The position numbers and the translations under genes are program-made. Below, piece by piece: positions 30,171 through 35,391 of a stretch of DNA of 35,391 bases. Where the stretch lies: positions 1 to 35,391 of the forward strand of contig JACOZR010000019.1 in the NCBI GenBank assembly GCA_016181245.1, written 5' to 3'. Each line of letters opens with the position of its first letter. The first letter of the stretch is position 1. The notes under the pieces are model-generated. The model was not told the origin of the DNA. It did not search any database and worked only from the letters and a program-made list of their open reading frames with translations. This DNA is from Candidatus Woesearchaeota archaeon. Its GTDB lineage: Archaea > Nanobdellota > Nanobdellia > SCGC-AAA011-G17 > GW2011-AR20.

Positions 30171-31556
30171 ATGGATATAAAACAAGGATTAACAAAGAAA
30201 ACTCTTGCTAAAAAGGACAAAGAGAACACTGAGCAGAAAATCAAGAAAAGCTTGAAATATTCAACACTAGATGCAAGTTTTTGGGCTTCTATGGCTGGAT
30301 TTGGAGAATCCTTTTTTTCTGCTTTTGCTGTTTTTTTGAAAGCTTCAAATTTTCAGTTAGGTTTATTGGGAAGTTTGCCACAGGCTTTAGGTTCTGTGTT
30401 TCAATTGTTTTCTGAAAAACTGTTAAAATTCTTTAATTCAAGAAAAAAATTTGTAGCCACTTTTGTTTTACTACAAGCATTGATGTATATCCCTGTTGCT
30501 TTAGTGTTTTTCTTTGGCAAGTTAGATGTTTATTTTTTGATACTATTCCTTTGCCTGTATTACCTGTTCGGAATGAGCATTGGACCTGCATGGAGCAGTT
30601 GGATGGGAGATTTAGTTAGTGAGGAAATAAGAGGGACTTATTTTGGAAGAAGGAATACCATTGCAGGATACATTTCTTTTATCACATTATTAATCGGAGG
30701 ATATATACTGGAGTCTTTTGCAGGAGACGCTAAAACACAGTATATTGGATTTGCGATAATATTTACTTTAGCATTGTTATCAAGAGTTGTATCTTTTATG
30801 TTTTTATGCGCAAAATATGAGCCAAAATATGTTCATTATGAAGATGATAAAGGCGGCTTTATTGATTTTTTGAAAAATGCAAGATCAAGAAATTATGGCA
30901 TGTTTATAATTTTTTTATGCTTAATGAACTTTTCAATATTTATTGCGGCTCCTTTTTTTGCAGGATATATGCTTTATGATTTGAAATTAAGTTATACTGA
31001 ATATACTATTTTAATTGCTGCTGCAGTTATTGCGAAGAACCTTTCACTTCCTGTTTGGGGAAAGATGGTTGACAGATATGGAACAAGGAAGATTTTAACA
31101 TTGGCAGGATACTTGATGCCCGCTATATCCTTGTGGTGGTTGTTTTCTGGAAACTTTTATTATTTAATTTTTGTGCAGGTCTATGGAGGATTTGTTTGGG
31201 CTGGCTTTGAGATTGCAGCATTTAATTTCTTTTTTGACACTATAATCCCGCAGAAAAGGGCAAGGTATATTGCTTATTCTAATGTGTTAAATGGAATAGC
31301 ATTGTTTATAGGGGCCATGATTGGCGGATTAGTTGTGAAATATAATCATTTTTTAGGCTCACAGTATATGATGGTTTTTTTACTTAGCGGTGTATTTAGA
31401 TATACTGTGTCATTTATTTTTATTCCAAAATTGAGGGAAGTTAGAACTGTTGAGCATATCTCCTATCCAAAGTTGTTTTTGAACATATTAACAGATACAA
31501 CGATAAGAGGCTGGGTTTATGATTTGATTGCGGCTAGAAAAAAGAAAAAACCCTAA
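30171..31556 (+). CDS. Major facilitator superfamily transporter
   Basis: 461 residues from ATG at 30171; an ATG at 30144 is in frame but lies ahead of the predicted transcription start. About twelve membrane segments. Family landmarks: ASFWASMAGFGESFFSAFAV (helix 1), SWMGDLVSEEIRGTYFGRRN (loop 2-3-like), and the second-half signature GKMVDRYGTRKILTLAG. The N-terminus has a long charged cytoplasmic stretch. Substrate unknown. It is followed by a 135-base gap with its own promoter. Confidence 0.88.
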   Translation: MDIKQGLTKKTLAKKDKENTEQKIKKSLKYSTLDASFWASMAGFGESFFSAFAVFLKASNFQLGLLGSLPQALGSVFQLFSEKLLKFFNSRKKFVATFVLLQALMYIPVALVFFFGKLDVYFLILFLCLYYLFGMSIGPAWSSWMGDLVSEEIRGTYFGRRNTIAGYISFITLLIGGYILESFAGDAKTQYIGFAIIFTLALLSRVVSFMFLCAKYEPKYVHYEDDKGGFIDFLKNARSRNYGMFIIFLCLMNFSIFIAAPFFAGYMLYDLKLSYTEYTILIAAAVIAKNLSLPVWGKMVDRYGTRKILTLAGYLMPAISLWWLFSGNFYYLIFVQVYGGFVWAGFEIAAFNFFFDTIIPQKRARYIAYSNVLNGIALFIGAMIGGLVVKYNHFLGSQYMMVFLLSGVFRYTVSFIFIPKLREVRTVEHISYPKLFLNILTDTTIRGWVYDLIAARKKKKP

Positions 31557-31691
31557 TGGGTTGTGAGTGAGAAAATTTTAGTTCTGCCTAATTTAACCTG
31601 TTACGATGAGTGCAATTATTTATTATTGTATAGTAGTATAAACCGAAATGTTTAAATAATACTAAATGATGTCAATATGTTGGTGAACTGA

Positions 31692-32018
31692 ATGATCAAT
31701 GAAGATATTGTAATTGAAAGGAACCAAGATGGAATTAGGATAAAGGGGACTACTCAATCTGACTTAGTAAGTTCTATAATTGAAGGTGGAACAGTAGTTG
31801 AAATATCTGGAAACCAATATCTTACGAGTACTAATACACTACTTGTTGCATCACTAAACAAGTCCTACAAACCTGAAATATTTAGGGTACTATCAAGAGG
31901 AGATGGATACTGTGATGACACTACTTTATTAGTTCCAGTTGCATGTTTAGAAGAAGCAAGAGGTCTCGCACTAAAAATAGAAGAGATGTATAAACAAATG
32001 GAGCAGGAACATGGCTAA
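31692..32018 (+). CDS. Hypothetical protein
   Basis: 108 residues, soluble, with beta-type N-terminus (DIVIERNQDGIRIKG) and helical C-terminus (LEEARGLALKIEEMYKQMEQ). GGTGAA lies just before the ATG, and GTTTAAATAATA is about 40 bases upstream. Overlaps the next lipoprotein gene by eight bases. Unknown family. Confidence 0.62.
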   Translation: MINEDIVIERNQDGIRIKGTTQSDLVSSIIEGGTVVEISGNQYLTSTNTLLVASLNKSYKPEIFRVLSRGDGYCDDTTLLVPVACLEEARGLALKIEEMYKQMEQEHG

Positions 32019-32601
32019 ATCAAAACATGAGAGAGGGTATGGCAATTATTTGAGAACTTTGGCACTTCCACTATTAATAGGTGTTACTAATGGGTGTTCT
32101 GTTGAGGAAACTGTAAAGGAAGAAGTAGATGGGAAATTTGAGAATCTTGAACTTGGGCTTAAAAGACTAACAACTAGGGCGCAAGCAAAAGATTCTTTGG
32201 ACTCGTATTGGATAGAAAAACTTGGGTTCAGTTTTACACAGAATAATTCTAAAATGTTGGAATCTGGATACAGAATGGGAAATGATTACCATTTTTTCAT
32301 AGCTGAGTTGGGCTTAACCCCCACAGAAACATTGTATATTAATCAACGCACAGGAGATGGTCTTTTAATTCAAATAGCTATATGGGATAAAAACCATGAT
32401 GGAATTCCAGATATGTTTAGTTACAGTGACTATCAAAAAAATTTGATGCATGCCACATTTAGAAGAAGCGATTATGGGTATCAGGCTCTAATTGATAAGT
32501 ATACTCATGAATACCGCCAATTTATGGAAGTCAACAAAATTCGGGCGCTAATAGATAATTATTCAGGACTTATCATCTCTGAAGAAGGTATTGTAAGGTA
32601 A
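32011..32601 (+). CDS. Lipoprotein with calcium-type loop
   Basis: 196 residues. A basic N-terminus, hydrophobic stretch TLALPLLIGVTNGC and lipobox Cys29 mark a lipoprotein. IWDKNHDGIPDMFSYSDY is a calcium-loop type motif similar to that in the membrane protein at 9801-10145. The rest is not recognised. It overlaps the gene before and is followed 19 bases later by another small gene, forming a three-gene unit. Confidence 0.7.
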   Translation: MAKSKHERGYGNYLRTLALPLLIGVTNGCSVEETVKEEVDGKFENLELGLKRLTTRAQAKDSLDSYWIEKLGFSFTQNNSKMLESGYRMGNDYHFFIAELGLTPTETLYINQRTGDGLLIQIAIWDKNHDGIPDMFSYSDYQKNLMHATFRRSDYGYQALIDKYTHEYRQFMEVNKIRALIDNYSGLIISEEGIVR

Positions 32602-32620
32602 AAAATACATTGAGATTAAA

Positions 32621-32926
32621 ATGGAACATGAAAACTTAACCTTAACTGATTTTGTAAATATGGAAGCTGCGAGAAGAAAAGTTAATCCTGAGGAATTATA
32701 TAGACTGCTGGAAACAAAACCTCTGCTTGTTATTTATTCTGAACTTTTTAGCACTTCGCCTCATCGATTTGATGCTGAAGAAATGTTATTATTCCAAGTA
32801 GAACAACAAAATTTTGATGCAGTAGTTAATAGGGCGGATGTTGTTGAAACTGGTTTTTTGGGTATAACACGTTATTATCACATAAGTGCTTTGGGTGTAA
32901 AGGTGAATGACTCCAAAGAGGACTAA
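32621..32926 (+). CDS. Hypothetical protein
   Basis: 101 residues, mostly helical at the N-terminus (LTDFVNMEAARRKVNPEELY), soluble, no family recognised. Last gene of the three-gene unit beginning at 31692. The gap 32927-33037 carries the L7Ae promoter (TTTATAAAG near 32994). Confidence 0.6.
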   Translation: MEHENLTLTDFVNMEAARRKVNPEELYRLLETKPLLVIYSELFSTSPHRFDAEEMLLFQVEQQNFDAVVNRADVVETGFLGITRYYHISALGVKVNDSKED

Positions 32927-33037
32927 GGAAGCGTTTCTTTATGCTTCTAAAATATTATTAGCTTTCAAATTATTTAAAATTTTCTAGAAATCTTTATAAA
33001 GCAATGTTTTCTAAGTTGCTATGGAGGAATACTTAAA

Positions 33038-33382
33038 ATGGCTGAAGTCTCAAAAGAATTGCAAGATAAGGCTTATGAAGCTGTCGAAATTGCAAGAAAA
33101 ACTGGAAAATTAAAGAAAGGAACAAATGAAGTTACAAAGGCAATTGAAAAAGGCAATGCTAAACTAGTTGTTGTTGCAGATGATGTTAATCCTGCTGAAG
33201 TTATTATGCATTTGAGTGTTTTGTGCGAGGAAAAACAAGTTCCTTGTGTGAATGTGAAAAGCAGAAGTGATTTAGGTGCTGCTGCTGGATTGCAAGTAGC
33301 AACTGCAAGCGTGGCTATCACTCAAGAAGGAGAATCTGCAGAAGTTATAAAAGAGATAAAGACACAATTAAAGTCTTCTTAA
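33038..33382 (+). CDS. rpl7ae: Ribosomal protein L7Ae
   Basis: 114 residues. [20 protein letters not shown] holds the K-turn-binding loop (GTNEVTKA), followed by [35 protein letters not shown] and [13 protein letters not shown]. In archaea the protein also binds K-turns in C/D and H/ACA guide RNAs and in RNase P. A TATA-like box and a GGAGG precede it. First gene of the L7Ae-S28e-L24e-Ndk operon, an arrangement conserved in archaea. Confidence 0.95.
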   Translation: MAEVSKELQDKAYEAVEIARKTGKLKKGTNEVTKAIEKGNAKLVVVADDVNPAEVIMHLSVLCEEKQVPCVNVKSRSDLGAAAGLQVATASVAITQEGESAEVIKEIKTQLKSS

Positions 33383-33392
33383 TTTTTTTAAA

Positions 33393-33719
33393 ATGGCTAA
33401 AAAAACCCAAAATAACGAAAAGAAAGGAAGTCAGAAACAAAAACAAGAGCAACAACCTGTGGTTGCTACTCCAAGGTTTTCAAGAGAAACTGAAAAGGGA
33501 AGTATCTTTTCTTATGCTTACCCTGCAACTGTTGAAGAAGTTATTGGGAAAACAGGAACAAGAGGAGAAGTTACTCAGGTTAGGGTTAATGTTATGGATG
33601 GGAGAGATAAAGGAAAGATTTTAAGAAGAAATGTCAGAGGACCTGTCAGAATAGGAGACATTTTAATGCTTAGAGAAACTGAGATTGAAGCTAGAAAATT
33701 AAATCAGGGAAGGAAATAA
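33393..33719 (+). CDS. rps28e: Ribosomal protein S28e with N-terminal extension
   Basis: 108 residues. From about residue 40 it is standard S28e: [40 protein letters not shown] and [14 protein letters not shown]. The first 38 residues ([19 protein letters not shown] and onward) are a low-complexity, Lys/Gln-rich extension not found in the usual 70-residue protein. The extension is plausibly rRNA-binding. Overlaps the L24e start by one base. Confidence 0.92.
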   Translation: MAKKTQNNEKKGSQKQKQEQQPVVATPRFSRETEKGSIFSYAYPATVEEVIGKTGTRGEVTQVRVNVMDGRDKGKILRRNVRGPVRIGDILMLRETEIEARKLNQGRK

Positions 33720-33895
33720 TGGTAACATGTTCTTTTTGCGGCAATGATTATGAAAGAGGAGTTGGAAAGACTTTTGTTTTGAAGTCTGGAAAAATTCTTC
33801 ATTTTTGTTCTGGAAAATGTGAAAAGAATATGCTAGTTCTAAAAAGAAAAGCAAGAAACTTAAAGTGGACTAAGAATTTTGTTAAGGGTGAGTAA
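33719..33895 (+). CDS. rpl24e: Ribosomal protein L24e
   Basis: 58 residues. [20 protein letters not shown] with the first CxxC, then ILHFCSGKCEKNML with the second, and RNLKWTKNF are the L24e zinc-ribbon hallmarks. Its ATG shares one base with the S28e stop (TAATG), so translation is coupled. Two bases separate it from the ndk start. Confidence 0.92.
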   Translation: MVTCSFCGNDYERGVGKTFVLKSGKILHFCSGKCEKNMLVLKRKARNLKWTKNFVKGE

Positions 33896-33897
33896 TT

Positions 33898-34389
33898 TTG
33901 ATTGAGAGAACTTTTGTAGCAATTAAACCTGATGGTGTACAGAGATCTCTGGTTGGAGAAGTTCTTGGAAGATTTGAAAAAGCTGGCTTGAAAATTGTTG
34001 CTATGAAAATGCAGTGGATTGACAAGGATTTTGCTTTAAAACACTATACTGAAGATATTGAAAAAAGAAGAGGAAAAAAAGTTAGAGATTTGTTAATGGA
34101 TTATATTGTTGAAGGACCTGTTATTGCTATGGTTTTAGAAGGTATACACGCTATTGAAATTGTAAGAAAAATTGTTGGCGGAACTGAACCAAAAAATGCT
34201 TTACCTGGAACAATAAGAGGAGATTTTTGTCATGCGAGCTATGATTATGCTGATAAAAAAGAATTAGCTATAAGGAATATTATACATGCTTCTGGAAATA
34301 AAGAAGATGCTGAATATGAAATTAAATTATGGTTCAATGATAATGAATTGCATTCTTACAAAAATGTGCATGATGTGCATATATTTTAA
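33898..34389 (+). CDS. ndk: Nucleoside diphosphate kinase, TTG start
   Basis: 163 residues. IERTFVAIKPDGVQRSLVG opens the family fold; ALPGTIRGDFCHASYDYADK and the active-site RNIIHASGN (His130) follow. The start is TTG, with GGTGAG five bases upstream inside the L24e tail; no ATG lies close enough to keep IERTFVAIKPDG intact. Slightly longer than average, with extra residues around 52-62 and at the C-terminus. It equilibrates nucleoside triphosphates and is commonly found in this ribosomal operon in archaea. Confidence 0.93.
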   Translation: MIERTFVAIKPDGVQRSLVGEVLGRFEKAGLKIVAMKMQWIDKDFALKHYTEDIEKRRGKKVRDLLMDYIVEGPVIAMVLEGIHAIEIVRKIVGGTEPKNALPGTIRGDFCHASYDYADKKELAIRNIIHASGNKEDAEYEIKLWFNDNELHSYKNVHDVHIF

Positions 34390-34444
34390 CTTTAAGGTAG
34401 TAAAAAATAGTAAGATTTAAAAACTTCTAATTCTTTTTTATAAA

Positions 34445-34978
34445 ATGTTATTGGCGCACACGACAGATGATGATCATGTACTTTTAGTACTAACTGAAGG
34501 ATTAAAGCCTTCAAGAGAAACTGGAAGAAGGAATTATGGGGAAAGTAATCCTGATTATATTTATTTAAGCACTCTGCCTAAACTTACATCTTTTTATGAT
34601 TCGTGGGGAAATTATCAATTTTACTTGAATATGGATTTTTTTCGAACTCACGTTGATCAATTTAAAGCTTATCATAGAGATTCGCAACCCAATTTTAATG
34701 ATTTTATTAAAAGATGTGGAATTGAAGAGATTGCATTTGGATGGGGAGATGACGATGCTATATCTAATCAGATTGTGTCATTAAAACCAGTTCCTGTCTG
34801 GGCATTACACACGTTGGTTGTAAATTATAGTGATGATTTAATTGTTAATGGGCATTCAAAAACAGAGTGGCGAAAGGTGAGATTGAGGGATTTGTCACCT
34901 CCGCACATGAAATTATTTTTACCGGATATACATACAAGAAAATTGAAAAGAATTAGAAGATCTATAAAAGATTCCTAA
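34445..34978 (+). CDS. Hypothetical protein, possibly ADP-ribosyltransferase fold
   Basis: 177 residues. LAHTTDDDHVLLVLTEGLKP followed by DYIYLSTLPKLTSFY is reminiscent of the H-x-T...I-L-x-x-G-L-x-P...Y-x-S start of ART-fold proteins (Tpt1, DarT and relatives). The later part (FIKRCGIEEIAFGWGDD, IVSLKPVPVWALHTL) is not distinctive. No partner antitoxin or macrodomain adjoins it. The fold call is tentative. Confidence 0.55.
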   Translation: MLLAHTTDDDHVLLVLTEGLKPSRETGRRNYGESNPDYIYLSTLPKLTSFYDSWGNYQFYLNMDFFRTHVDQFKAYHRDSQPNFNDFIKRCGIEEIAFGWGDDDAISNQIVSLKPVPVWALHTLVVNYSDDLIVNGHSKTEWRKVRLRDLSPPHMKLFLPDIHTRKLKRIRRSIKDS

Positions 34979-35290
34979 TTACATATAGGTTGTTTGATAT
35001 TTTGTTGCTTGGATTTCTCCTAATTTTGGACTAGAATTATCCCATTCGTTATAAGTTCCTGAAGTTCTCATTTTAGCTTTTAATATTGAGGTATCGCTTA
35101 CTGTTGCAACATCACCAAAACCACTTTTTGCAACAATTGTTTCGCCTTTCCTAAGTTTTATTTCTAAACCTCCTTGAGGAACAGAGCTTTGGTCTGGTGC
35201 TGGAAGAGCTTGAGGACTATCCGTTGGTTTAGGTAAGCCATTAACTTCTTTACGGGATATGACTCTTTCTGATGAGCTAACTTTTTCCAT
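34979..35290 (-). CDS. Hypothetical protein with disordered N-terminus
   Basis: 103 residues: a Pro/Ser-rich segment (LPKPTDSPQALPAPDQSSVP) followed by beta-like LEIKLRKGETIVAKSGFGDV. No signal or domain recognised. It ends directly against the previous gene, tail-to-tail. Confidence 0.55.
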   Translation of the reverse strand: MEKVSSSERVISRKEVNGLPKPTDSPQALPAPDQSSVPQGGLEIKLRKGETIVAKSGFGDVATVSDTSILKAKMRTSGTYNEWDNSSPKLGEIQATKYQTTYM

Positions 35291-35319
35291 TTACGGCTTT
35301 GCGCGGATACTCAATAGAT

Positions 35320-35338
35320 TCAGAGTTTTAACCTCTGA
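35320..35338 (-). terminator. Hairpin at the end of the edge gene
   Basis: TCAGAG and CTCTGA pair around TTTTAAC, overlapping the stop codon of the gene at the window edge. Six base pairs, a weak but well-placed end-of-transcript stem. Confidence 0.35.
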
Positions 35339-35391
35339 TTAATACATAGGCTTTCTTGCCTATGTATTCTTTTGGAGCATCAATCTTTGCG
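35328..35391 (-). CDS. C-terminal end of a DUF2080/AbrB-like small protein, cut by the window edge
   Basis: Twenty codons survive: AKIDAPKEYIGKKAYVLIRG then TAA. The pattern (A/K-I-D-x-P-K-E-x-I-G-K-K-x-x-V) matches the end of archaeal transposon-encoded DUF2080 and AbrB-like swapped-hairpin proteins. The rest lies outside the window, so function is only suggested. Confidence 0.55.
   Translation of the reverse strand, partial: AKIDAPKEYIGKKAYVLIRG
35341..35368. repeat. 11-base-pair inverted repeat inside the edge gene
   Basis: AATACATAGGC (35341-35351) and GCCTATGTATT (35358-35368) are perfect complements around TTTCTT. In the minus-strand message it covers the EYIGKKAYVL codons. It is stronger than expected by chance in coding sequence. 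Confidence 0.6.

Noticed and set aside
1-35391. CRISPR array or cas genes
   Set aside because: No regularly spaced repeats and no Cas-like motifs were found on reading through.

Overview
The window is a gene-dense, AT-rich stretch of an archaeal genome. The archaeal marks are RNA polymerase subunit Rpo10, ribosomal proteins L7Ae, S28e and L24e, archaeal-type PheRS alpha and beta, a serine tRNA whose T-loop carries a textbook bulge-helix-bulge intron, a TrmB-type regulator, and many leaderless genes that start about 25 bases after a TATA-like box. The many small hypothetical proteins, the reduced families, and the secreted cysteine-rich and dockerin-like proteins suggest a DPANN archaeon of the Woesearchaeota/Pacearchaeota kind. 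That placement is inference; no marker in the window settles it.

Layout. 1-2072: 5' part of a secreted-protein gene whose signal-peptide codons contain a TA repeat that throws the frame, an IS-type transposase, and a small zinc ribbon. 2216-3801: zinc ribbon, rpo10, a YbaK-type deacylase and a DoxX-like membrane protein. 3798-5036: a secreted HEEGH metallopeptidase, the two-intron tRNA-Ser and a small protein. 5037-7321: a 29-residue Arg/Lys peptide behind a long structured leader, a ribbon-helix-helix protein, a truncated Dph2, an alpha/beta hydrolase and a RelE/RelB pair. 7394-14227: Ogt, an AAA ATPase, a DHH phosphoesterase, a COG2187 kinase, PheT and an AbiE-like pair. 14265-18905: a large cysteine-rich secreted protein, a ChaN/Tiki-like protein and a dockerin-repeat lipoprotein. 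19155-21876: a tightly overlapping operon of CCA-enzyme-like nucleotidyltransferase, double methyltransferase and DEDDh exonuclease. 22029-24331: a secreted protein that looks like a dead matrixin, a NUDIX gene with an in-frame amber codon, and two winged-helix proteins. 24338-30055: PheS, then a TrmB-led operon of lipoprotein and membrane protein, then a secreted coiled-coil protein with a small lipoprotein. 30171-35391: an MFS transporter, a cluster of three small proteins including a lipoprotein, the L7Ae-S28e-L24e-Ndk operon, a possible ADP-ribosyltransferase-fold protein, and the end of a transposon-type small protein at the window edge.

How the genes fit together. Translation genes (rpo10, tRNA-Ser, pheS, pheT, L7Ae, S28e, L24e, ndk) are interspersed with an unusually large surface and lipoprotein set and with at least two toxin-antitoxin-like pairs. 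The strongest candidate for an undescribed system is the 19155-21876 operon: three enzymes with RNA-active relatives, joined by 4-base stop/start overlaps. The most unusual single loci are the 29-residue protamine-like peptide with its leader, the doubly interrupted tRNA-Ser, and the zinc-site-less matrixin relative. No CRISPR array, rRNA or virus element was seen. No stretch over about 300 bases lacks a gene.
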